Source: Candidatus Aalborgicola defluviihabitans (GTDB lineage: Bacteria > Pseudomonadota > Gammaproteobacteria > Burkholderiales > Burkholderiaceae_C). From it: 64,000 nt of DNA. The stretch's first letter is position 1; every line of letters starts with the position of its first letter. The stretch is from contig JADIXX010000001.1 of NCBI GenBank assembly GCA_016705575.1, forward strand, positions 372,001 to 436,000, written 5' to 3'. This document shows positions 46,658 through 54,767 of the stretch, in pieces. The position numbers were made by a program, and so were the translations under genes. The notes under the pieces are model-generated. The model made no database searches. It had not been told where the DNA came from and saw only the letters and a program-made list of their open reading frames with translations.

Positions 46658-46982
46658 TTTCTCGTAGCGCACCTTTGCTAAACATCGTGGATGTTGAGCT
46701 TTGTTACTTTCAATTTTAACAAAACCAAGCAACTCGTACCTGGCATCAAATGGTCAGACGATACCCCGATCAAAGATCGACGAACCAGAGCCGCATGCTA
46801 TACGTACATAAGCTAACAGGCACCTAAAGAGTAATCAAGATGTATTTCAAACTGCCAGCTCAGTTAATTTGAATGGCAGCAGCATTTGTAGCATCACTAT
46901 GTTCCAGTGCCGCTTAGCACGATTGTTTCAGTCCAGACCAAAGAATTTTGGATTGGTATATAGCCTTCAGAATACCCATCAC
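46658..46982. other. Gene-free part of the small left element
   Basis: Low-GC DNA compared with the flanks (many AT-rich stretches around 46690-46880). No ORF with a credible ribosome site, terminator or RNA gene was identified. Confidence 0.4.
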
Positions 46983-47399
46983 TCACATCTCCAGGTGGGG
47001 CATTACAGGTGGTGCACCCCAGGTACCACGTGCAACAATCACCAGCATCGCATTTTTTACACCTGGACTACTCGGGTGAAAAGTGACTGTTCCGGTGCAG
47101 AGGATACTGGGAATTACTATCCGGTCCGCGCAGTTGTTGACGACTGAAAACTCCCCGGAATCAGGTCCTGAGATTATTGTCCAGACTCGAATTACTGCCG
47201 GTGTGTTGTTCACTCCACTCACGGGAGCACTTGCCAATGAACCAACGGATAGGGTGCCAAAATTGATTGGTGGACCTACGACACTTGTTTGAATGGGGAT
47301 GCCCGCGGAGTCTGGCACTGGCATTGTCTCGGCAAGCACAACTGTGCTGATACCAGCAAGTACAAGAGAAAGTCCGACAATTGCAGGAAATGTTTTCAT
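46983..47399 (-). CDS. Small exported protein with an ASH/choice-of-anchor-D-like domain
   Basis: 138 residues. A signal peptide (MKTFPAIVGLSLVLAGISTVVLAE) precedes a beta-sandwich-like pattern: INFGTLSVGSLAS, VWTIISGPDSGEFSVVNNCA and CTGTVTFHPSSPGVKNAMLVIVA. These positions (FG..VG, GPD...FS, C...V.F.P...G) are those of ASH/HYDIN-type domains. A very strong AAAGGAGTG ribosome site precedes the ATG. It is the only convincing gene in the 1.2-kb element. Confidence 0.75.
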   Translation of the reverse strand: MKTFPAIVGLSLVLAGISTVVLAETMPVPDSAGIPIQTSVVGPPINFGTLSVGSLASAPVSGVNNTPAVIRVWTIISGPDSGEFSVVNNCADRIVIPSILCTGTVTFHPSSPGVKNAMLVIVARGTWGAPPVMPHLEM

Positions 47400-47783
47400 A
47401 AGTCACTCCTTTGTTTCAGTTTGCATCTTAGGCCGAGATTGATGGTATTTTCAAGAAATATCTGCAGGAGACTTGCAAAATTCGCCAAGTAGGTGTTTGG
47501 GGCAAGCAGTTTTGGGCTTAGATTCGATCCCGAAAAGACTGACGCATTTGAGCGAAAGGGCGTAATTCGGTGATTCGGTGACAGTTAGTGCCACTTGTAC
47601 GTGCGACTCGGCGGAGCAGAAGGCCACGCAGGTAGAAGTTGTAGCCGCGTCGAAATAAACATGACTAATTTGCCACGATGTTCCCCATCATCATGAATGG
47701 CTGACACATTCTTGAGGCAAAAATCGAGCTCTACTACTGTTTCTATAGCTAGAAATAGCGATTCATAGCCATTCAAAATGAGG

Positions 47784-47854
47784 TGACGAGCCTTGACCCC
47801 GGCACTGGTTCCACAGTGAGGGCTGCTTTGATCCTCATCTGACCCGGTTGGCCG
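47784..47854 (-). repeat. Partial SRP RNA gene copy 2, boundary between the two elements
   Basis: 71 bases, one mismatch to copy 1 (GATCC for GTTCC) and several to the complete gene. Because copies 1 and 2 resemble each other more than the ffs gene, they probably came in with related elements. Confidence 0.85.
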
Positions 47855-48193
47855 GTGTCAAAGTTCGTCGCTAGGTGCTACATCGATGTGACACACCACG
47901 GGGCAAGTATAGGCCCATTCAAACGCATGGGTGTGGGGTGATCATTTCGGTTTAACAAGGTTCGCAACGCGCTTGGTTTGCTCTAAGCGCTGCGCGGTCT
48001 AGATCGGACGTTAAGCCACTGTCCCTATACACAGAGATACGTCAGCGCCTTGGCTTGCAGTTAAGGCTATGCGTACTCACTCGTTCAGATGCTGGCACTA
48101 CGCATCTGACACCTCCCTCAACCCCAGCATTGCCTTTGTCGCGCCCTTCTTCCAGTGAAGGCGAGCGGAGCGCTGCACGTCTGAAAGAACCAT
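47855..48193. other. Left subterminal region of the larger element
   Basis: No gene seen. It contains the 12-base sequence TCGATGTGACAC (47883-47894), whose reverse complement occurs at 54583-54594 near the right end, next to shared GGTGCTAC. These could be integrase arm-binding sites. Confidence 0.5.
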
Positions 48194-50086
48194 ATGGACT
48201 CGTCGTTAACTATCTCCAACAACCAGCCGATAAATGCCCAGCAGGTTGTAGACCTTGCGTTACAGAAGCTTCTGTTAGCTTTAAGAAAATTTGGCAATCA
48301 AATCAGCCCAACCCACGAATACGCCCTTGGGGAGCTGCTCGGTGGTTTGGTCGGGCAGGTTCTTGGAATCGGAACAGGTCGCAAAGCCTATGCTCTTCCT
48401 TGTGGAGCTGGCAAGACTCAGAGTGTTGTTGCTTTGATTGCGGCTCTGTACGAACTCCGTGTTCCTGCGACCATCGCAGTATCTGCGGCTCAGATTCTCG
48501 CATTAGGGCGTTTGAAGTCGGACCTCAACCGGGCAGGCGTTCCGACGGAGCTTGTCGGGTTAAAGCACAGTAAGAACCAGCGCGAGCTAGAGTTAATGGC
48601 AAATGCTGCTGGGGAACCTGACTTAGTTGAGTTCCTGGCAGACACTGGGGACAAGGAGTTTCCAATCATGTTGCTCTGTCATGCACGAATTCGGGGTGCC
48701 CGTGAGTTTCCTGCTTTTTGTTGCTATCGAGGGAAGCCCCGTGACCTCCTGATTTGGGATGAGACTTTGATGACAACTGACGCACAGGCATTGTCACTAC
48801 TTGATGTCAGGACGAGCATGGAGCGGATACTGCCTGAGCTTGCGCCGCAGTCCACTTTGCGCAATGTATTGCAGCAAGTTGCGCTTGTGCTTCAGAGCGA
48901 GACTGAATTACAGGGTGCGGGCAGTAGTCCGAGCAGTGAATTGTTTCTGCCAGGCTGTGATATCGCCAGTGCTCGTTTGGAGTTGAAAAGAACGGGAACT
49001 TACGGGGGGCGAATGCGAGTCGCTGCCGTCGAGACGATAAATTCGTTGTTGAAATTGGTGGAACTTCCCTTCGCTGTTGCGCTTACTGGCAATGGAGCCA
49101 CCGGGGAAGGACTAATCCGCTATACCGTTGCGGTTGATCCGAGCCTTAAAAATATCGCAATACTTGATGCGAGTCATGCCATTAGACGGTTAGCAAAGGA
49201 GCCGTCTATCGAAGACAGAACTACGGAAGCTATGCGTGGGTGCAAACGATATGACAACGTAAAGGTTACCCAGTACAAGATTGCAGCAGGCAAGACAACG
49301 CTGATGACTGACATAGCAAACGTTAAGACCTTAGCGATTCACGTCGCCCGTGATATCAGCTCGATACCTGAGTCGGAGTGCATTTTGATCTTTACACACA
49401 AAGGAGATGCCAATAAGGTTCTGGAAAAACAAATGCGTTGCGCGTTGGAGGCTGAGGGCATAGACACCCTGGCTACTGTTAATGGCGCCCCTCGTTTGAA
49501 TTGGCTGACTTGGGGGAATGAAACGAGCATCAACACCATGCGGCACTGTGGCCATGTCATTCTTTGCGGCATTCAGCGCAGAAATCCGCTGGAGCTTGCC
49601 GCTTCGATGGCCGGACAGAAAGAAGACTTGAGTTACCGCATGACCATGGCACAGCTTAGAGAGTTGATCGTGTCAGAAATGGCGCACTGCGTGCTTCAGG
49701 GCATGAATCGTGGTCGTTGTCGAGACCTTGTTAATGGGGTGGCTCCTCAGATGACTATGACTATCTTTGATAGGGAAGAAGGGTTAAGTAAGGTGCTGGA
49801 TCCGCATCTACCCGGTATCAACTGGGAGGTGCTGGAGTCAACAAGTGCAACTAGTCGAACATTGACAGCGGCTCGGCAGATAAGTGAGTATCTTCAAGCG
49901 CTTCATTGGGAGGTCCAATCAATAAGCATTCAAAAATTGAAAAAGTTGCTTTCAATTCCTTTGTGCAAAGAGTCGATGACCGCCGCAATTGACAAGGCGC
50001 TGGTGCTGATCGTAGTGTCGAACCTGAGGACCGGGCATAGATGGGGGCGGTCAAGCCGGTCATTGACGAGAATCAGCATCAATTAA
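48194..50086 (+). CDS. Helicase-like P-loop ATPase of the island, function unknown
   Basis: 630 residues. Walker A is YALPCGAGKTQSVVALIAAL near residue 68, Walker B is LLIWDETL near 190, and a motif III/IV-like ECILIFTHKGDANKVLEKQM occurs around 395. This is the outline of a superfamily 2 helicase with DETL instead of DEAD/DEAH; a clear motif VI arginine finger is not evident. Lower GC than the flanks marks it as foreign. Likely roles in such islands are replication, excision or defence; I cannot tell which. The Shine-Dalgarno is weak. Confidence 0.75.
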   Translation: MDSSLTISNNQPINAQQVVDLALQKLLLALRKFGNQISPTHEYALGELLGGLVGQVLGIGTGRKAYALPCGAGKTQSVVALIAALYELRVPATIAVSAAQILALGRLKSDLNRAGVPTELVGLKHSKNQRELELMANAAGEPDLVEFLADTGDKEFPIMLLCHARIRGAREFPAFCCYRGKPRDLLIWDETLMTTDAQALSLLDVRTSMERILPELAPQSTLRNVLQQVALVLQSETELQGAGSSPSSELFLPGCDIASARLELKRTGTYGGRMRVAAVETINSLLKLVELPFAVALTGNGATGEGLIRYTVAVDPSLKNIAILDASHAIRRLAKEPSIEDRTTEAMRGCKRYDNVKVTQYKIAAGKTTLMTDIANVKTLAIHVARDISSIPESECILIFTHKGDANKVLEKQMRCALEAEGIDTLATVNGAPRLNWLTWGNETSINTMRHCGHVILCGIQRRNPLELAASMAGQKEDLSYRMTMAQLRELIVSEMAHCVLQGMNRGRCRDLVNGVAPQMTMTIFDREEGLSKVLDPHLPGINWEVLESTSATSRTLTAARQISEYLQALHWEVQSISIQKLKKLLSIPLCKESMTAAIDKALVLIVVSNLRTGHRWGRSSRSLTRISIN

Positions 50087-50392
50087 AAGTGGCTGGGTAC
50101 CGCCATAAGAATCTCTATTGGTACGGCCCTGCTAGATTTTGAGGATTTTTGCCTGAGTTTGGATCACCATCAATTGGGTGCGCCTGCTCAGGCATCTTCC
50201 ATTTGTTGTCTATATTTGACTACCCATACAGGCACTCCTGGGCTGGACACATCTGTATTTTTTGAAACTCAAAATTGATTCAGATTTGCGAGCAGCCACC
50301 TCCCACTTCTTACTTAACGAATTCCCCCATGGGGCCTGATGGCGTGCCTCCAGTAGAGCTATTCACGCCATGCTTTTGGGGTTGACTGACTA
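50087..50392. other. Gap between the helicase-like gene and the resolvase remnant
   Basis: About 300 AT-rich bases. No ORF, RNA or clear terminator was recognised. Confidence 0.35.
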
Positions 50393-50683
50393 TCAGGCGC
50401 TCTCTTGCAGGGCTCGGTCCCTGACCCGCATGATTGTCTGCCTACTTGTCCCGTATTGGCGGACCACAGCAGCCACGTATAGGCCGCTGGATAGCTTTTC
50501 TCGGGCAGTGTGTGCATCTGCATCGCTGAGAGCCTGAGGGCGTCCTAGTGGCGTTCCTGCTGCCCTTGCCCGACTCAGTCCGGCCTGCGTTCTTTCGACT
50601 AGTAGATCACGCTCGAATTCAGCGACAGCAGCAAGCACGCCCATGGTCATCTTTCCGGCTGCGCTGTTTGTCGTAGACAGCTA
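50393..50683 (-). pseudogene. C-terminal remnant of a serine recombinase (resolvase/invertase)
   Basis: About 95 residues of a resolvase: the end of the E-helix (STTNSAAGKMTMGVLAAVAEFERDLLVERTQAGLSRARAAGTPLGRP) and the DNA-binding helix-turn-helix (VAAVVRQYGTSRQTIMRVRD). The catalytic N-terminal half with the nucleophilic serine is missing; the frame meets a stop at the adjoining small gene. It cannot work as a recombinase. Confidence 0.8.
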
Positions 50684-50950
50684 GCCCCGAAACCCCCTTG
50701 ATCGTGCAGCAGCAATCATCTGCAATTGGCTTCCTCCAAACGAGCCAGATACGTACTTAACTGGGTCAACCATGTGGTTTGCACCATACGTGTGATCAAC
50801 AGTTTGCACAATCAAATTCGCCTCCTCGGTAGTTGCTCCATTGTCAACGTGCATCAGGTACACGGCTGCACGAACGGTTGTCTGATATCTCTTCTTTGCC
50901 GCAAAATAAATCGCGAAACACACACATGCGACGATGATTAGGTATTCCAT
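50681..50950 (-). CDS. Small single-pass membrane protein
   Basis: 89 residues, not recognised. One N-terminal transmembrane helix (EYLIIVACVCFAIYFAA) is followed by a soluble tail. An AAAGGAAG ribosome site directly before the ATG supports it. Its stop lies at the point where the resolvase remnant is cut. Confidence 0.65.
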   Translation of the reverse strand: MEYLIIVACVCFAIYFAAKKRYQTTVRAAVYLMHVDNGATTEEANLIVQTVDHTYGANHMVDPVKYVSGSFGGSQLQMIAAARSRGFRG

Positions 50951-51057
50951 TTCTTCCTTTAGATTGCTTGGTTCATCCGACGGTCACCCCCTCAGCCCGA
51001 AGTTGATTTTTTGCGCAGCAACCCCACCGCACAGGCCATGACGAGTTCGCACCGGTG

Positions 51058-51840
51058 CTACCGACCAAAGAGTCGTTGCATTAGTGATGGACGCAACTCC
51101 TTAGTTACCATTACTGCAAATGATATGAAATACGGTCTTGTAGCAAGCAGTGCTGCGTTTACAGTTGTGTAGTAAGCAGGCCCGGGCATTGGGTTATTCA
51201 TAAGGTCGCGTACCGAACAAGTATTTCCGTCGCACTCTGCGGCGGCAACTACTGTACCCAATAGGATTGGGCGGGACTTGTGGATAATGCCAATGGCAAT
51301 CGAGAGAATCCCTATTCCCGATTCGACAAAATTCGCGAACCCTTGCATGCCACAACACTTTCCTAAGTCATTGGCGAATTGTTGAACAAACTGAACCTCT
51401 GATGGGGTTACTACAGCACTGCGGATTACATTGTTGTCAAAGGTAGGAAGACTCTTATGTTGGTCGGCTTGTCTATTGGCGTGCAATTCCTTGAGAGACT
51501 GCACCATTCGCTGCAAATAGATATCCGCATACAACATAGCTTCATAAATGGTGGCATAGAGAGGCTCCGGGCCGTATGGTTGATAGTCAGGCAACGAGAG
51601 CACACCGAATTGAATAGGCTTCCCAGCATCTAGGAATCTCCGGACTATTACGGCGTCTCCTTTGAAATTGATACCTGGGGCGTCAATGCCTAAAGCCGCC
51701 GCAGCAAATCCATCGACCGAACCAATGCCTATCGTCATTGATACGGCAGTTGAGGCAGCAGTCTTCTTCAACTGGCTATGAAGGATTTCCATTTCTTGCT
51801 CGGAGAAAGCATCTGCATGCTGATCTTGTGTATTTTTCAT
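51058..51840 (-). CDS. Hypothetical island protein with hydrophobic segments
   Basis: 260 residues, not recognised. The N-terminus is charged. Possible membrane-associated stretches are TAVSMTIGIGSVDGFAAAALG, ESGIGILSIAIGIIH and YFISFAVMV, and there is a cysteine cluster (GKCCGMQG, ECDGNTCSV). An AGGA site lies a little far upstream of the ATG. It is followed on the same strand by the small membrane protein. Confidence 0.6.
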   Translation of the reverse strand: MKNTQDQHADAFSEQEMEILHSQLKKTAASTAVSMTIGIGSVDGFAAAALGIDAPGINFKGDAVIVRRFLDAGKPIQFGVLSLPDYQPYGPEPLYATIYEAMLYADIYLQRMVQSLKELHANRQADQHKSLPTFDNNVIRSAVVTPSEVQFVQQFANDLGKCCGMQGFANFVESGIGILSIAIGIIHKSRPILLGTVVAAAECDGNTCSVRDLMNNPMPGPAYYTTVNAALLATRPYFISFAVMVTKELRPSLMQRLFGR

Positions 51841-51921
51841 CTTCTAGTTTTCCTGTTAATGCCGATTGATGTACAAAGACGATTTACTTCGCCTTTGACA
51901 GATTCCTGAGTTTGATGGGGG

Positions 51922-52563
51922 CTACGCATCGACTGGAACAGCCAGCCAAACCATAAGCACCGACTCCTCGTGACTGATAGCGTCCGGGGTAACCTCAGGT
52001 GTCGATCCCATATCGCACTGCGCGAGTGAGAAGCCCGAACCATAGCCACTTCTGCTTCCCGTAAAGTTGATGGATTTGACAGCCATCAGTTTCAGGTCGG
52101 ATGCGGTCGCTAAGTCTTGAGCCGCATCTTTGGCATTGAGAACGGCACTGATGCGGGCAAACTTTTCCATTGCCGCGTGATCCCGAACCACGAAGGTGAT
52201 GCCGATATCCGGCTGGCTATCGCTGGCCGACAGTTCCTCGAACACCCGACCCAGCAAGACGTTATCGACAGGGATAGTCACGCCCAGTTTTTGGGTAGCC
52301 TGATAGCCTTGAAACTGACGCTTTGCAAAGTCATACTGGTCTGTCCAAACCTCAGATACTCCATAAGACTTGGTAACCGCTGACTCTGTGCAACCTGCTC
52401 GCGTCAACGCAAGGCTGATAGCGCTGACCTTGGTGTTTAGCCCTTCGATGGTTTGGGCGTAGACCTTCTGCTGTGAAAGCACTGACAGATTGATGCTGAT
52501 GCCATCCGGCATTGCACTCGCCGTGCCATAACCCTTGACCGTAATTTCTGCTACATGTTCCAT
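51922..52563 (-). CDS. SIMPL (DUF541) domain protein without signal peptide
   Basis: 213 residues. ITVKGYGTASAMPDGISINLSVLSQQ, VYAQTIEGLNTKVSAISLAL, GYQATQKLGVTI and the late ARISAVLNAKDAAQDLA pattern match SIMPL proteins. Most relatives are exported; this one has no signal peptide with the AAGGGAG-supported ATG at 52563, and the upstream extension reads into the neighbouring gene. The function is unknown. Confidence 0.78.
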   Translation of the reverse strand: MEHVAEITVKGYGTASAMPDGISINLSVLSQQKVYAQTIEGLNTKVSAISLALTRAGCTESAVTKSYGVSEVWTDQYDFAKRQFQGYQATQKLGVTIPVDNVLLGRVFEELSASDSQPDIGITFVVRDHAAMEKFARISAVLNAKDAAQDLATASDLKLMAVKSINFTGSRSGYGSGFSLAQCDMGSTPEVTPDAISHEESVLMVWLAVPVDA

Positions 52564-52574
52564 TTGATGCTCCC

Positions 52575-53138
52575 TTAAATTGATTGGTTGTTGACCCATG
52601 TTCGCACAGCCGCAATGGTTGCAAACATAGGTTCGGACATTCCGGTGTCTGGACTGATCGTTAGACCGCCCGCGACGTATCGGCCATTGGCGAACACATC
52701 CCATCCCGTCTTGCGTATGACTGTTGGCGGATGGGCGTTGACAGGGCAGGGGCTCAGGCACTGAAAGGCGGCAGGGCGTGCAATGCAGGTCCGTCCAGCG
52801 TCTTCAATCATCACCTCGTCAACCAAATGGCGGAATTGAAAGCTCTCGCGGGTCTGTGGGGGCACAGGGGCCACCTGCCCACGGAAAGCCCGCCATTGGG
52901 CCTGTGTACGCTTGCAATGCGGACACGCGGCCTCTGGGCACAGCAGTTGCAGCAGCACGGACCGCTCAAGCCTGACCGAGCAAAAGCTGTATCCGAATAC
53001 CTGCTTGCCGCCCTTCAATTGCCGCGTGCGGACTTCCACCACACCGCCCTTGAGGCTCGAACTGATGCACGCACTTGCTCGCCTGTCCGTGGACGCTGCG
53101 AGTTGCAGGCTGGCTCGTTCTTCCATCTGTTCAATCAT
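52575..53138 (-). CDS. Hypothetical protein with a possible zinc knuckle
   Basis: 187 residues, not recognised. CPEAACPHCKRTQ in the middle could bind zinc. The ATG at 53138 has an excellent GGGAGGAAAAG ribosome site, so the longer frame to 53252 is not used. It ends 11 bases before the SIMPL gene and probably shares its transcript. Confidence 0.62.
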   Translation of the reverse strand: MIEQMEERASLQLAASTDRRASACISSSLKGGVVEVRTRQLKGGKQVFGYSFCSVRLERSVLLQLLCPEAACPHCKRTQAQWRAFRGQVAPVPPQTRESFQFRHLVDEVMIEDAGRTCIARPAAFQCLSPCPVNAHPPTVIRKTGWDVFANGRYVAGGLTISPDTGMSEPMFATIAAVRTWVNNQSI

Positions 53139-53316
53139 CTTTTCCTCCCGAAGTTGAAGACCCAAAAAGAAGATCGCACCACGTATCAGAGTTTTTTGGG
53201 CTGCAATACGGCGGGTGCGATCTATGAGCATTGAGGTTCGCAGACGCGGCAAATAGCGTCAATAGGGTGCGTGGCCCTGTGGCAACGGGAGGGCTTGTAT
53301 AGCCCGTAAGCTTGTG

Positions 53317-54558
53317 TTACCGGCGTGCGGGTGTTTGCTGTGAATGAACTTGAACGAAATGGCGGTCAATCGTCAGATTCTTCACCGCCCTGTAGTCCAG
53401 TATTTCAATAGCCTTGCTAAGGGTCGCCATGCTGCGGTGGGTGTATACCTTTGCACCAGTGCTTCCCTTGACCTCGTGCCCGACAAGGCAATCAATGACC
53501 TGCTCAGGCACTTCTGCTTCTGCTAACTGGCTGCGAACGGTATGCCTGAAGCAGTGGAAATCCGGGAATCGGCCAAGCCCCAGTGAATGCCGGTAAATGC
53601 CAAACCAGTGGCTGAAATACCCGCCGGGTCTGCCCTCGCGTGATGGTAGGTCAGGCCACAGGCGGTCAGCGCCCATTGAGCGCATGTTTGCCACATAGTT
53701 GAGAAAGCCAAGCCTGACAAGTTCTGAGTGAATTGGGACCTTGCGAATACCCGCAGAAGTCTTAACGGATTGGTCTTCACCTTCGTCAGTGATGGATAGG
53801 ACCGGAACATCACCAATGTTCGCAACGTCCGCAACTGCGAGTTGCGCGAGTTCTCCAACACGCGCACCCGTGTACAGTGCCAATAACGGAATCCAGTATG
53901 CCGCTGCTCGGCCTGCTTTGTTGTCCTTGGGTAGCAGGTATGCCGTGTGCAGGGGCTGAGAAAGTAGCGTGTCTAGTTCGCCGTCAGTCCACGGCCTACG
54001 CTTGTGAGTCGTTTTGAACTCAATTTCCATTCCCTCCCATGGATTCCGGGGCAGCAGTTCAAGGTCCCGAAAGGCAAATTTCAGTAAGGACTTCACCCAG
54101 TTAAGGCGATCCCGTGCCGTCTTGCTGGTGGTCTTTCGCTCAGGTTGTTGCAACCAAGTTCTAAAGGCATCTCCCTGCGCCCGAGTGAGTTGCACCAGTG
54201 GCGTGTTCTCCGTGAATGCCTCAAACAGGGCAACAGACCTTGTGCAGGCGGCCTTTGAGTCGGAAGAGCGGGGCTTGCTGACGGCCCACTTTCCATAAAC
54301 GTCCCGGAGGGTCGTTAAATTGGTTGGGGCTTTGGCAATTGCCGTAGGCATGGGTGCTGCAACTGCGCCACTCCATCCGCTCAATACCTCGGCCCGCTTA
54401 ACCGTACCCCGCAGCACAGCCTCTCTGTGGCCGCAGGCACCCAAAGTCTGGACCATGCGCCCATTGCGATATTTGTGCGTTAGCGGGTGCTGTAGGGGCA
54501 GAACTATGCGGATGTAGTAGGACCCGCCCCGTCGAAATAGCCCTGTGAGATTTGCCAT
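53317..54558 (-). CDS. Tyrosine recombinase (integrase) of the island
   Basis: 413 residues with an N-terminal arm-binding region, a SAM-like core-binding domain and the catalytic residues: R in YTGARVGELAQL, HxxR in FHCFRHTVRSQL, and Y in KVYTHRSMATLSKA. It resembles phage/ICE integrases. It begins about 110 bases from the complete SRP RNA gene, which suggests that the 3' part of ffs is its attachment site. Confidence 0.92.
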   Translation of the reverse strand: MANLTGLFRRGGSYYIRIVLPLQHPLTHKYRNGRMVQTLGACGHREAVLRGTVKRAEVLSGWSGAVAAPMPTAIAKAPTNLTTLRDVYGKWAVSKPRSSDSKAACTRSVALFEAFTENTPLVQLTRAQGDAFRTWLQQPERKTTSKTARDRLNWVKSLLKFAFRDLELLPRNPWEGMEIEFKTTHKRRPWTDGELDTLLSQPLHTAYLLPKDNKAGRAAAYWIPLLALYTGARVGELAQLAVADVANIGDVPVLSITDEGEDQSVKTSAGIRKVPIHSELVRLGFLNYVANMRSMGADRLWPDLPSREGRPGGYFSHWFGIYRHSLGLGRFPDFHCFRHTVRSQLAEAEVPEQVIDCLVGHEVKGSTGAKVYTHRSMATLSKAIEILDYRAVKNLTIDRHFVQVHSQQTPARR

Positions 54559-54667
54559 CGATGCTCCACGTTAACTAAGAACGTGTCACATCGAGGTGCT
54601 ACAAAAGCTGTTTCTGAGCAGGGAAACTTGCGTAACCCATTGTCAATAAACAACTTTTCCAGATAGG

Positions 54668-54763
54668 TTGACGAGCCTTGACCCCGGCACTGGCTCCACA
54701 GTTAGGGCTGCTTGGTTCCCCATCTGACCCGGTTGGCCGCTTTACCATGCGGGAAGGCCCGTC
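54668..54763 (-). ncRNA. ffs: SRP (4.5S) RNA gene
   Basis: The minus strand contains the SRP RNA apical signature: GGGTCAG, a TGG-GGAA-CCA tetraloop hairpin, and AAGCAGCCC, followed by GTGCCGGGGTCAAGGCTCGTC. The 5' GACGGGCCTT pairs with the 3' AAGGCTCGTC (one G-U). A -10 box TACAAT lies 7 bases before the 5' end. SRP RNA with Ffh delivers membrane proteins to SecYEG. This is the only one of three copies with a complete 5' arm and intact GGAA hairpin; its 3' end is the island boundary. Confidence 0.87.
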
Positions 54764-54767
54764 GGGC

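Noticed and set aside
47585..47776. Possible 63-residue minus-strand gene
   Set aside because: No ribosome site, odd composition, and the DNA lies in a gene-poor repeat-edge region.
48055..48573. Alternative ORF of 172 codons overlapping the start of the island ATPase
   Set aside because: The other frame carries Walker motifs and runs 630 codons; this one has no ribosome site or recognisable features.
54702..54767. Cyclase reading frame continuing through the SRP RNA gene
   Set aside because: Translation after the GGDEF domain has no family features and overlaps ffs; a nearby indel probably hides the real stop.
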